A stretch of 8,928 nucleotides of DNA from Pseudomonadota bacterium (GCA_009786045.1 WQTY01000067.1:1-8928), one strand, 5' to 3'. Positions 1 to 6,015 are shown, counted from the first letter of the stretch. Notes: generated by a model from the letters alone, not told the origin. Program-made: numbers and translations.

Positions 1-32
1 AGGTTTATAAACCATTCGCCCTCTACCCACGA

Positions 33-79
33 GCAATGCGTAAGCATTGCAGGGGGTGTGGGGGAACTTGTTCCCCCAC
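33..79. repeat. Two inverted repeats downstream of the alcohol dehydrogenase
   Basis: Two hairpins lie just past the dehydrogenase stop. The nearer is a perfect 10-bp inverted repeat, GTGGGGGAAC (58-67) and GTTCCCCCAC (70-79), with only TT between the arms; a real hairpin would open the inner bases. The farther is GCAATGC (33-39) and GCATTGC (44-50) with a 4-nt loop. Neither is followed by a T-run on the minus strand, so they are not classical Rho-independent terminators, though they could still end or protect the dehydrogenase mRNA. The first shares its GGGGGAAC-NN-GTTCCCCC core with 2887-2908. A separate 12-bp palindrome, GGTTTATAAACC, sits at 2-13. Confidence 0.7.
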
Positions 80-94
80 GAAAAAATGTTGGAA

Positions 95-1255
95 TTACTT
101 CGCGGCTTTAAAGATGCCTTCGATTTCGTCCTGAGTTGCCTGTTTCGGGTTGGTAAATCCGCAGGCGTCTTTGAGGGCATTTGCGGCGAGGATGGGGATG
201 TCTTTTTCATTAAAGCCTTTCAGCTCATCCAGGCCTGCCGGAATGCCGATGTCCGCCGAAAGCGCCCTGATGGCGGCAATCGCTTTTTTTGCTGCTTCAG
301 CCGGAGACATGCCATCAACGTGTTGTCCCATCGCCCTGGCAATGGCGGTAAATCGATGAGGAACGACTTTGGCGTTGTAGTCCTGGACTGCCGGAAGCAA
401 AATGGCGTTGCAGACACCGTGCGGCAAATCGTAGAAACCGCCAAGCTGATGCGCCATGGCGTGAACATAACCGAGGCTTGCATTGTTAAAGGCAACGCCG
501 GCAAGATATTCTGCATATGTCATCATTTCGCGGGCTTCGATGTCATTGCCATCCTTAACGGCGCGCCTCAGGTAATCGGAAATCAGTTCAATCGCTTTGA
601 TTGCTGCTGAATCCGTCACCGGGTTCGCGATGGTGGAGACGTACGCCTCGACGGCATGCGTCAGCGCGTCCATACCCGTTGCGGCGGTCAGCGAGGGGGG
701 CATGGCCATCATCAGTTCGGCATCGTCAACAGCGATCACCGGCGTGGTGTGCCAGTCGACGATGGCCATTTTAATGTGACGGCTTTCGTCGGTGATGATG
801 CAAAAGCGAGTCATCTGGCTGGCTGTCCCGGAAGTCGTATTGATCGCGATGAGTGGCATCTGCGGCTTCGCCGACTTGTTCACGCCTTCATAGTCCTCGA
901 TTTTTCCGCCATTTGCGGCGACAAGGGCAATGCCTTTCGCGCAGTCGTGTGGCGAACCGCCGCCAAAAGAAACGACAAAATCGCAGTCGTTGTCTTTGAG
1001 CAGCTTGAGCCCGTCGTTCACATTCGAGACGGTCGGGTTGGGTTGAGTTCCGTCAAAAATAACGTAATCGACGCCAATGGCGTCAAGAACGTCCGTCAGT
1101 TTCTTGACCAGTTTTATTTCAACAAGAACCTTGTCCGTCACGACAAGCGCCTTTTTGAACCCCATTGGTTTCACATAATCAGCGATGTCAGGCAAACAGC
1201 TGACACCCAAAATTGTGACTGGGGGCATAAAAAAGCCGTAAGATTTTTTTTCCAT
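95..1255 (-). CDS. Iron-containing alcohol dehydrogenase, group III (methanol/1,2-propanediol dehydrogenase-like)
   Basis: Complete 386-residue protein, the usual length for this family. It should be a cytosolic NAD(P)-dependent enzyme interconverting primary alcohols and aldehydes with a bound divalent metal. The N-terminal Rossmann half carries the nucleotide motif GGGSPHD (98-104). The C-terminal helical half carries the expected metal ligands: D196 and H200 in [15 protein letters not shown]265 in [11 protein letters not shown] and H279 in [13 protein letters not shown]269 is the further conserved histidine. From memory, the order and wording of motifs resemble Bacillus methanolicus Mdh and E. 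coli FucO; the true substrate cannot be read from sequence. The usual GTGSE segment is GTASQ here (143-147), a small oddity near the cofactor site. The start is ATG at 1255 preceded by ATGAGGATT, a reasonable ribosome binding site. It lies 157 bp after the upstream kinase and probably has its own promoter. Family call is firm; substrate is unknown. Confidence 0.96.
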   Translation of the reverse strand: MEKKSYGFFMPPVTILGVSCLPDIADYVKPMGFKKALVVTDKVLVEIKLVKKLTDVLDAIGVDYVIFDGTQPNPTVSNVNDGLKLLKDNDCDFVVSFGGGSPHDCAKGIALVAANGGKIEDYEGVNKSAKPQMPLIAINTTSGTASQMTRFCIITDESRHIKMAIVDWHTTPVIAVDDAELMMAMPPSLTAATGMDALTHAVEAYVSTIANPVTDSAAIKAIELISDYLRRAVKDGNDIEAREMMTYAEYLAGVAFNNASLGYVHAMAHQLGGFYDLPHGVCNAILLPAVQDYNAKVVPHRFTAIARAMGQHVDGMSPAEAAKKAIAAIRALSADIGIPAGLDELKGFNEKDIPILAANALKDACGFTNPKQATQDEIEGIFKAAK

Positions 1256-1317
1256 AGATAATCCTCATGCTGATGTTAGTGGAAACCTGGATCACAAGCG
1301 CAACGCCAAGCGTTTAA

Positions 1318-1346
1318 ACTGTACGCCATTTCTCTCCTGCTGGCAA
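1318..1346 (-). promoter_or_regulatory. Candidate sigma70-type promoter for the alcohol dehydrogenase
   Basis: On the minus strand TTGCCA (1341-1346; 5 of 6 to TTGACA) is separated by exactly 17 bases from TACAGT (1318-1323; 4 of 6 to TATAAT). This would place transcription start near 1311 and give a leader of about 55 nt before the ATG at 1255. The prediction rests on spacing and consensus match alone. It fits the terminator-like structure at the end of the upstream kinase. Confidence 0.4.
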
Positions 1347-1389
1347 GAGACAACGCTGAGCCCGGCATCAGCGACGCGTTCGCACTTTT

Positions 1390-1425
1390 GGAAAAGAAGA
1401 AACACAATTGTTTCACGTGTGTTTC
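1390..1425 (-). terminator. Weak terminator-like hairpin at the end of the second kinase
   Basis: Reading the minus strand, GAAACACA (1425-1418) pairs with TGTGTTTC (1406-1399) across an 11-nt loop, followed directly by the T-rich tract TTCTTTTCC. The hairpin overlaps the kinase TGA stop (1413-1415). The stem is AT-rich and only 8 bp, so any termination would be partial. It lies upstream of the proposed dehydrogenase promoter. Confidence 0.35.
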
Positions 1426-2828
1426 GTTTCTGTTGTTGTGTCCGCCAGGGCGTCGGCATCTTTCGCAACGTAACTGGTCAATGCCGTGCTTTGCGTGAGC
1501 CTGAAGAGGTACGCTGCGGCAAGGCCAAGTGACAGGAAGAAACAAGCCAGCATTGGGGGCAATGTGCTGCTCTTGTCTTGGGTGAGTGCGATAAATGTGG
1601 GTGTGGCAAGGAACGTGATGAGCATGCCCAGGAGCACAAAGCCCTCAGGAATGATAAACTGGTATTTTATGGTGTTCAGTCTTCGCAGACGTGCGGCAGT
1701 GCTGGAGTGCACGGAGTGGCCATCGAGTTTGGCACCGCTGATGACGCGTATGGAGTGAATCAGGTAGTCGAGGTCCTTAACCCGCTGGTTGGGGTAAGGC
1801 GACACCATGAGTTCCAGCAATTCTATGAGCCACTGAGGTGTTTCTTCGGGGAGATGAGGCTTAAAGCGAAGCGTCATGGCGCATGGAAAGGCACTTTTTC
1901 GGCCTGCTCGCCATCGTTTTCGGAGGGCACCCCGGAGCGCGGAGAAGGGTTTTCGCAATGCAGACAGGAAGAGGCTGAGTTTCTTCCGTTTTTGAACAAC
2001 ACCAGCAAGTGCGGTAAAGGGTTTTCGCAGCAGGGCCGCGAAACGCCGGGTTTTCTTCTTTTTCGGGACGATTTTGGCGTTCTTCATCATTTGTATCTTG
2101 TAGGGGGCAATGCCCGTGAGCAGGTGAATGAGCGTGGCGCCCAGCCCGTAGACATCGGAATCCGGGGTAGAAGTGCCCATGCATTGCTCGGGGGCCATGT
2201 AACCTGCCGTGCCTGCGAATGTCGAGCCGCCTGTGCGGCGCTCGCTGAACATGGCCGCACCAAAGTCGATCAGATAGATGTCGCCATTTGGCGTCATCAT
2301 GATGTTGGAAGGCTTAATATCGCGGTGTACAATCGGCGGGGAGTAGGTTCTGAGTTTTTCGAGGATGGGGATGATTGCAAGTGCGATGGCGATCACTTCC
2401 TGGGCAGAAAACGTTTTGCCCCTGTCCAGTTTGGCCTGAAGCGGTTCACCCGGGATGAAGTCCTGGACGAGAAAGTAATAGGGATCAGGGCTGTCGGTGG
2501 CGTCGATGGCATCAATATAGCGCGGCGTACCCTGGATTTGCATCGACTTAAGCAGGGCAATCTCTCGCATGAAGAGTTCGGAGGCTTTCCAGTCGGCCAT
2601 TTCGCGAAATGACAGCGCCTTGATGGCGACGACCATCTGTGTGCGAAGGTCGCGTGCTGCATAGACCGTTCCCTGTGCGCCGCGCCCGATGGTGCTCAGG
2701 ATTTGGTATTGCTCGGCCAACTGCGGATGGGCACGCATGGCCTCAAATTTTTCGCAGGATGAGGATGACCCGGGCGAAGAGAAGGATGACTGCTCAGGCG
2801 TATGGGGGAGTTTTGCTTTATGAACCAT
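1413..2828 (-). CDS. Membrane-anchored Ser/Thr protein kinase with a basic repeat insert
   Basis: Complete 471-residue eukaryotic-like (Hanks-type) kinase that phosphorylates Ser/Thr on proteins. Residues 1-35 are a Ser/Pro-rich leader. The kinase core follows with glycine loop GRGAQG (48-53), ATP lysine K70 (VAIK), helix-C E89, catalytic HRDIKPSN (168-175, D170), DFG (188-190), APE (212-214), D225 and R349. All key residues are present, so it should be active. Between the APY motif (241-243) and MTLRFKPHLPEE (318-329), where the neighbouring paralogue runs straight on, sits an insert of about 70 residues very rich in Lys/Arg and built of 24-residue repeats. Two hydrophobic helices near 397-415 and 424-444 form a C-terminal membrane hairpin. 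With the kinase domain cytosolic, only about nine residues would face the periplasm, so there is no sensor domain. The start ATG has only a weak ribosome binding site (GGATT). M31 is an alternative, but the paralogue also has a ~30-residue leader. It may be co-transcribed with 2910-4070, 81 bp upstream. Confidence 0.93.
   Translation of the reverse strand: MVHKAKLPHTPEQSSFSSPGSSSSCEKFEAMRAHPQLAEQYQILSTIGRGAQGTVYAARDLRTQMVVAIKALSFREMADWKASELFMREIALLKSMQIQGTPRYIDAIDATDSPDPYYFLVQDFIPGEPLQAKLDRGKTFSAQEVIAIALAIIPILEKLRTYSPPIVHRDIKPSNIMMTPNGDIYLIDFGAAMFSERRTGGSTFAGTAGYMAPEQCMGTSTPDSDVYGLGATLIHLLTGIAPYKIQMMKNAKIVPKKKKTRRFAALLRKPFTALAGVVQKRKKLSLFLSALRKPFSALRGALRKRWRAGRKSAFPCAMTLRFKPHLPEETPQWLIELLELMVSPYPNQRVKDLDYLIHSIRVISGAKLDGHSVHSSTAARLRRLNTIKYQFIIPEGFVLLGMLITFLATPTFIALTQDKSSTLPPMLACFFLSLGLAAAYLFRLTQSTALTSYVAKDADALADTTTETKHT
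1920..2063 (-). repeat. 72-bp tandem repeat encoding the basic kinase insert
   Basis: Two tandem 24-codon units encode residues 256-279 and 280-303 of the kinase, plus a degraded third start at 304 (KRWRAGRK). At protein level the units align as KKKKTRRFAALLRKPF and KRKKLSLFLSALRKPF, with RKPF at 268 and 292. At DNA level AAGGGTTTTCGCA on the plus strand recurs at 1945-1957 and 2017-2029, exactly 72 bp apart. The period is a multiple of three, so gain or loss of units keeps the kinase in frame. Confidence 0.8.
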
Positions 2829-2886
2829 GCGAATCCGTCAGGGGGGGCAACAATCTTCGCAAGTAAAAGACTGCTCCTGGTGGGGT

Positions 2887-2908
2887 TCGGGGGAACGGGT
2901 TCCCCCGA
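2887..2908. repeat. GC-rich inverted repeat between the two kinase genes
   Basis: A perfect 10-bp inverted repeat, TCGGGGGAAC (2887-2896) and GTTCCCCCGA (2899-2908), with 2 nt between the arms. It begins one base past the TAG stop of the first kinase. The core GGGGGAAC-NN-GTTCCCCC is identical to that at 60-77 behind the dehydrogenase, while the outer two stem pairs differ but still pair. No T-run follows on the minus strand, so it may be a transcript-end stabiliser, an attenuator between the kinases or a dispersed palindromic element. Confidence 0.75.
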
Positions 2909-2909
2909 G

Positions 2910-4070
2910 CTAAAAATCTGCCGGCGGGTAATTGATTCTCTTCAGTCGGCGTGCGCAGTAGATCCACAGGCTGACCACGACAACAGCCATGACGGCCACG
3001 ACGGCGGGGTGGAAGCAGATGGCAACAAGCATGAGGTGCAGCGAAATGAACACGCCCAGGGCGATTTCTGTGTACAGGCAGCGCTTGGAGTATGTGCGCG
3101 CGGGCGGTTTGGGCTTCTGGGCCCTGACGATGGCATCAATGGTGCTGTCGCCTGCCGAGTCGGCAGATTTGCCTGCGTCTTCAGCTTCGGCGTAGGGGTC
3201 GACGAAGCTGGCAGATTGGGCAGCTTTTGCGATGGCATCCAGTGTGGGACGGCGCTCAGGCATGGGGTGTGTGCAGGCGCCAATCAGCGCGATGGCCCAT
3301 TTGGGAACCGCCTCGGGCATGTAGGGGCGGAAGTCGAGCCGGAGGGCTCTCTGCGGCATTTCATAAGGAGCCTTGCCGCTCAGCAGGTGGATGAGCGTCG
3401 CAGCCAGTCCATACACATCCGAGGCAGGGCTGGCTTCGCCAAGCGCCTGTTCGGGAGACATGTAGCCGGCGGTTCCGGCGAAGGTCGAGCCCCCAACGTG
3501 GAAGGTGTTTCGAACCGACGTGCCAAAATCGACAAGATACACCTTGCCATCCGGCGTCATCATGACGTTTGATGGCTTGATATCGCGGTGAATCACGGGC
3601 GGCGAATGCTGGGACAGGATCATCAGAATTCTGACAAGCGCTGCCACGATGTCCCGGATATGCTTAATCTCGAAGCGATGTCCGGCATCCAGCATGTCCT
3701 GCAGCGACTGACCGTCGACATACGCCTGAACGATAAAGTAATAGGGACGGATAGCCGTGGAAGCATCAATCGTTTCGTAGCACTTGGGCACGCCGTCAAC
3801 GTCGAGGGTCAGCATCGTTTCCATCTCGCGCTCAAAAAGCGAGGTGGCTTTCCAGTTGGCCATGCGCGCAATGTCGTAGGCCTTAATGGCGACGCGTTTG
3901 CCATCCGGCGTCAGGCCCAGGAACATCTGCCCCTGACTTCCTGCAGCCAGGCGCCGCTGGATCGTATATTTGCCGGCGAGTGCCGGGTGGTTGAAGACCT
4001 CAGCTTCCTTTTCAGAGACGGCTTGCGAATTTGAATCAGGCGAGGAAACTTCAGGGCGGTAATCTGTCAT
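2910..4070 (-). CDS. Membrane-anchored Ser/Thr protein kinase
   Basis: Complete 386-residue Hanks-type kinase and clear paralogue of 1413-2828. Residues 1-30 are a polar leader and the core starts at about 31. The glycine loop reads LAAGSQGQMF (41-50), so the first glycine of GxGxxG is Ala42, a tolerated but unusual change. The rest of the machinery is present: K63 (AIK), helix-C E82, HRDIKPSN (161-168, catalytic D163), DFG (181-183), SPE (205-207), D218 and R274. The activation segment GGSTFAGTAGYM is the same in both kinases. After a linker rich in Ala/Asp/Ser (about 285-330), two hydrophobic helices near 332-352 and 354-374 form a membrane hairpin with almost no outside loop. The protein is therefore anchored with its kinase domain in the cytoplasm and lacks a PASTA or other sensor. 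ATG at 4070 is preceded by GAAGGATACATCA, a good ribosome binding site. Its substrate is unknown. Confidence 0.94.
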   Translation of the reverse strand: MTDYRPEVSSPDSNSQAVSEKEAEVFNHPALAGKYTIQRRLAAGSQGQMFLGLTPDGKRVAIKAYDIARMANWKATSLFEREMETMLTLDVDGVPKCYETIDASTAIRPYYFIVQAYVDGQSLQDMLDAGHRFEIKHIRDIVAALVRILMILSQHSPPVIHRDIKPSNVMMTPDGKVYLVDFGTSVRNTFHVGGSTFAGTAGYMSPEQALGEASPASDVYGLAATLIHLLSGKAPYEMPQRALRLDFRPYMPEAVPKWAIALIGACTHPMPERRPTLDAIAKAAQSASFVDPYAEAEDAGKSADSAGDSTIDAIVRAQKPKPPARTYSKRCLYTEIALGVFISLHLMLVAICFHPAVVAVMAVVVVSLWIYCARRLKRINYPPADF

Positions 4071-4129
4071 TGATGTATCCTTCGAATCGTATCCAAAACG
4101 ACGCAGCAGGGTGCTGCCAAAAATATTTT

Positions 4130-4158
4130 ACTTTACCATGCTTTTTTTGGATCGTCCA
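4130..4158 (-). promoter_or_regulatory. Possible promoter for the kinase genes
   Basis: On the minus strand TGGACG (4153-4158; 4 of 6) and TAAAGT (4130-4135; 4 of 6) are 17 bases apart in an AT-rich stretch. The predicted leader is about 55 nt. A small inverted repeat, CATAC-GAT-GTATG (4157-4169), overlaps the upstream edge and could be an operator. Both element matches are mediocre, so this is only a candidate. Confidence 0.28.
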
Positions 4159-4171
4159 TACGATGTATGAA

Positions 4172-4252
4172 GCGCGCCCTATCCTCCCCTGTGGGTCGGA
4201 TACGGGCTGCGGCTCACGCTATTTGGTCTTTTGGACCAAATACGCGCTCGCA
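4172..4252 (+). repeat. Structured intergenic repeat, copy A
   Basis: An 81-bp element in the divergent gap between the kinase and the lipoprotein. It has a 52-bp block (4172-4223), a 15-bp variable core (4224-4238) and a 14-bp block (4239-4252). Both blocks recur with no mismatch, in reverse complement, at 5817-5904. Predicted pairings: GTGGGTCG (4191-4198) with CGGCTCAC (4210-4217), using two G-U pairs; ATTTGGTC (4221-4228) with GACCAAAT (4234-4241); and the ends AGCGCG (4171-4176) with CGCGCT (4243-4248). Together these make a three-way junction. The G-U pairs become A-C mismatches on the opposite strand, so the fold favours an RNA read in this direction. I do not recognise the element. 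Confidence 0.85.
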
Positions 4253-4291
4253 CTTTTTGGGTAAAGAAGCGGCCGGACTTGCACAGGGGGG

Positions 4292-4320
4292 TTGACGTCG
4301 GCATGAAAGTTGCCTAAATT
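4292..4320 (+). promoter_or_regulatory. Sigma70-type promoter for the cysteine-rich lipoprotein
   Basis: TTGACG (4292-4297; 5 of 6) and TAAATT (4315-4320; 4 of 6) are separated by exactly 17 bases. Transcription would start near 4327 and give a leader of about 80 nt before the ATG at 4407. The leader contains a small hairpin, CCGGA-ATCC-TCCGG. Confidence 0.6.
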
Positions 4321-4396
4321 TTTGCTGCCAGGTCTTAATGGGAATTCGCCGGAATCCTCCGGAGCCCAGTTTGGATTTTTACGGGATATTTCGTTT

Positions 4397-4402
4397 GGAG
4401 GA
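4397..4402 (+). promoter_or_regulatory. Ribosome binding site fixing the lipoprotein start
   Basis: GGAGGA lies four bases before ATG 4407, followed at once by a lipoprotein signal peptide. This favours 4407 over the in-frame ATG at 4338, which would put 23 unrelated residues ahead of the signal peptide. Confidence 0.85.
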
Positions 4403-4406
4403 CAAG

Positions 4407-5054
4407 ATGAAAAAGCTGTTTACGCTGGTGCTGTTGGGTTGTTTTGTGGGATTTGCCGGCTGCGGCGATGACGATGGCGGCTCGAAGACGAGCGGCAACA
4501 TCAAAATTGATTTGGATGATATTGACAGGGGCATTTTTCCCAATGTTACTGTTAATGCAGATTGTCCTGCAGATTTCGTGGACAAGGCGTTTTGCCAGGA
4601 CGAAAATATCAGGTTGTCCTGCTCTCAGGGCAAGGTCGAAAAAACCGACTGTACGGGCAGGGGCGGGTGTGCCAAAATTAAGGGCCGATTGTCTGTCCGC
4701 TGCGCCGATGATATGGGGGAGGAGTGCAACCGGGCTGGACAGTGGTGGGCTCATTGTGGCGTCGATGAATCCTCGGTAGAAAAGTACACTGTCCAGCTGC
4801 ATAAGCAGTGCCTTGAGGCAAGCAATGGCAAAGCTTATCTTTTTGATGAGCAGGGATCAAAAAAAGCCTGCGCTTCAGAATGCAGAACCGATGGTACGTG
4901 CAAGGTTGAGGTGTGTGGTGACAAGTTTGTAAGATCCTGCTCAGGGGAAAAAGATGCCATTTTGTGGTGCAAAGATGGCTACGTGGTACGTACTGCCTGT
5001 GGCGAAGGCGAAGTTTGCAAAAGTGTTGCCGGCGCAGACACCTGCGCGAAATAA
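4407..5054 (+). CDS. Cysteine-rich secreted lipoprotein
   Basis: A 215-residue protein with a signal peptide, MKKLFTLVLLGCFVGFAGC. The likely lipobox is FAGC with lipidated C19; LLGC at C12 is a second, less likely site because its hydrophobic core would be short. A Gly/Asp/Ser-rich linker follows, then a domain with 18 cysteines after C19, an even number that fits nine disulfides in an oxidising compartment. The cysteine spacing is duplicated: C63-C72-C82-C88-C99 (steps 9, 10, 6, 11) and C170-C178-C188-C198-C204-C213 (steps 8, 10, 10, 6, 9). This suggests two related modules, near 53-99 and 165-213, joined by a looser section. I know no named function; such lipoproteins are frequent in Myxococcota-like genomes. 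It is transcribed alone, with its own promoter and terminator, and divergently from the kinases. A role as an envelope structural, adhesive or ligand-binding protein is inference only. Confidence 0.9.
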   Translation: MKKLFTLVLLGCFVGFAGCGDDDGGSKTSGNIKIDLDDIDRGIFPNVTVNADCPADFVDKAFCQDENIRLSCSQGKVEKTDCTGRGGCAKIKGRLSVRCADDMGEECNRAGQWWAHCGVDESSVEKYTVQLHKQCLEASNGKAYLFDEQGSKKACASECRTDGTCKVEVCGDKFVRSCSGEKDAILWCKDGYVVRTACGEGEVCKSVAGADTCAK

Positions 5055-5070
5055 GACCCGCAGCGCCGAC

Positions 5071-5110
5071 AAACATGCTCGCTTCAAAAAAGCGAGCATG
5101 TTTCGTTTTT
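5071..5110 (+). terminator. Rho-independent terminator after the lipoprotein gene
   Basis: A perfect 14-bp stem, AAACATGCTCGCTT (5071-5084) with AAGCGAGCATGTTT (5090-5103), and a 5-nt CAAAA loop, followed by CG and TTTTT (5106-5110); a further T-run follows at 5116-5122. It begins 17 bases after the TAA stop. This is the clearest terminator in the window. Confidence 0.95.
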
Positions 5111-5290
5111 GTCCGTTTTTTTATCTGGGCTTTTACTGCCGTGCCTGAGATAAAACAGCCGCAGCATATTGAATGCGCTTATTGGGCAGCAGTGGCTTAA
5201 AAATCGAATGACGGCATAAGATTTGCGAGAGATCCGAGGATCCTTGTGGTTGAGGTTCACAGTGCTGTGATGAGGATATGCGTTCGAATG

Positions 5291-5295
5291 GGAGG
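5291..5295 (+). promoter_or_regulatory. Ribosome binding site fixing the start of the secreted cysteine-module protein
   Basis: GGAGG lies six bases before ATG 5302, and a signal peptide begins there. The in-frame ATG at 5278 lacks this support and would add eight polar residues. The gap 5111-5290 has no convincing promoter. Confidence 0.8.
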
Positions 5296-5301
5296 TTAAT
5301 C

Positions 5302-5730
5302 ATGAGAAACCGTGTTGTTTGTGTTTTGGCTTTGTTTGCGGCGCTTTTGGTGGGTACACATGCGCAGGCCCGGTGCTACAGCGACAGCGACTGTGACAGG
5401 GGGGTAAGGTGCAACAACAATGTCTGTGCCAACGCACCCGGTGGGCGATGCTTCGTCGACAGTGACTGCGGCGGCGGCAAGTGTCTCAGCAACACCTGTT
5501 CGAATTCAGCTGATGGCAGATGCTACAGCGACAGTGATTGCGGGAGCGGCAGGTGCGTCAGCAACCAATGCTCCACGGCTGCCGGGAGGTGCTCCAGCAG
5601 CAGCGATTGCGGCCCGGGTGTGGCGTGCAATTCCAACGTCTGTGCGACCGCACCTGGCGGGCGATGCTCCAGCAGCAGCGATTGCGGGCCCGACAGAGAG
5701 TGCCGCATGAATGCGTGCGTGCGGAAGTAG
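5302..5730 (+). CDS. Secreted protein of five four-cysteine modules
   Basis: A 142-residue protein. Residues 1-23 are a type I signal peptide ending AQA, with cleavage expected before R24. Nothing precedes the first mature cysteine that looks like a lipobox, so it should be released rather than lipidated. The whole mature part is five modules of about 24 residues with the pattern C-x5-C-x4/5-C-x4-C: cysteines 25/31/37/42, 50/56/61/66, 74/80/85/90, 97/103/109/114 and 122/128/134/139. Typical wording is RCYSDSDCGSGRCVSNQC. The modules resemble the small disulfide repeats that profile searches often label Dickkopf-N-like in myxobacterial proteins (from memory). Modules 1 and 4 are exactly 72 residues apart and share sequence, so a three-module block was probably duplicated. 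The function is unknown; a small disulfide-stabilised extracellular protein is all that can be said. Its separate ribosome binding site and the upstream terminator suggest independent expression. Confidence 0.88.
   Translation: MRNRVVCVLALFAALLVGTHAQARCYSDSDCDRGVRCNNNVCANAPGGRCFVDSDCGGGKCLSNTCSNSADGRCYSDSDCGSGRCVSNQCSTAAGRCSSSSDCGPGVACNSNVCATAPGGRCSSSSDCGPDRECRMNACVRK
5371..5727 (+). repeat. Tandem module repeats inside the secreted protein gene
   Basis: Five ~70-75 bp coding repeats. The strongest DNA identity is between modules 1 and 4: GTCTGTGC recurs at 5422 and 5638, 216 bp apart, each followed by a closely matching run into GGGCGATGCT. Modules 4 and 5 share TGCTCCAGCAGCAGCGATTG. This supports recent block duplication rather than independent drift. 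Confidence 0.8.
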
Positions 5731-5760
5731 CTTACGACATAAATGCTCAGTATTGTTCGT

Positions 5761-5791
5761 CTTTGCATTGCCCATGGCAGCCAATGCAAAG
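5761..5791. repeat. 10-bp stem hairpin after the secreted protein gene
   Basis: CTTTGCATTG (5761-5770) pairs perfectly with CAATGCAAAG (5782-5791) across an 11-nt loop, 30 bases past the TAG stop. No T-run follows on the plus strand, so a Rho-independent terminator is not supported, but it may mark the transcript end. The rest of 5731-6025 holds this hairpin, repeat copy B and the ribosome binding site of the next gene. I see no convincing promoter. Confidence 0.6.
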
Positions 5792-5816
5792 ATTGGCACA
5801 GTTTGTCCTGCAATGC

Positions 5817-5904
5817 TGCGAGCGCGTATTCGCCGCCCCCAAAGGGGGCAAGAATAGCGTGAGCCGCAGCCCGTATCCGACCCACAGGGGAGGATAGGGC
5901 GCGC
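5817..5904 (-). repeat. Structured intergenic repeat, copy B (inverted)
   Basis: The reverse-complement partner of 4172-4252. Its 52-bp block (5853-5904) is identical to 4172-4223 and its 14-bp block (5817-5830) is identical to 4239-4252. Between them are 22 bp of unrelated sequence that still form a hairpin. The plus strand reads GCCCCC-AAA-GGGGGC at 5835-5849, extended to the conserved AAT/ATT pair with one mismatch and one bulge. The element is therefore 88 bp against 81 bp for copy A, with all difference in the hairpin. Confidence 0.85.
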
Positions 5905-6015
5905 ACCATCGCAGCCATGGCGCCTTTGAGAAAATATCTTCCAATACATGGGGGCAATGCCTTATTCTTGCCAGAAACTGGGTCATGGCTTTTCGAAGCA
6001 GGCCCGCAGGTTGGC

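Noticed and set aside
47..1261. Plus-strand open frames of 187 and 201 codons opposite the dehydrogenase
   Set aside because: Shadows of a fully recognisable dehydrogenase; no ribosome binding site or motifs.
1578..2612. 344-codon plus-strand open frame
   Set aside because: Lies antisense inside the kinase gene; no family motifs, and the minus strand holds every kinase motif in order.
2802..3572. 256-codon plus-strand open frame
   Set aside because: Antisense to the other kinase and across the kinase gap; sequence is low-complexity and unrecognisable.
4338..4406. Upstream ATG start for the lipoprotein
   Set aside because: Would bury the signal peptide behind 23 residues; the ribosome binding site points to 4407.
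4335..4802. 155-codon minus-strand open frame
   Set aside because: Antisense to the lipoprotein, which has a promoter, ribosome binding site, signal peptide and terminator.
5169..5222. Promoter for the secreted protein gene
   Set aside because: TTGAAT and TTAAAA or TAAGAT hexamers are present but with spacing of 22 or 14 bases, outside the usual range.
5420..5710. 96-codon Ala-rich plus-strand frame inside the secreted protein gene
   Set aside because: A second frame kept open by the tandem repeats; the other frame has a signal peptide and ordered cysteines.
4172..5904. Insertion sequence or composite transposon bounded by the inverted repeats
   Set aside because: No transposase between or near the repeats and no visible target-site duplications; kept only as a question about inversion.
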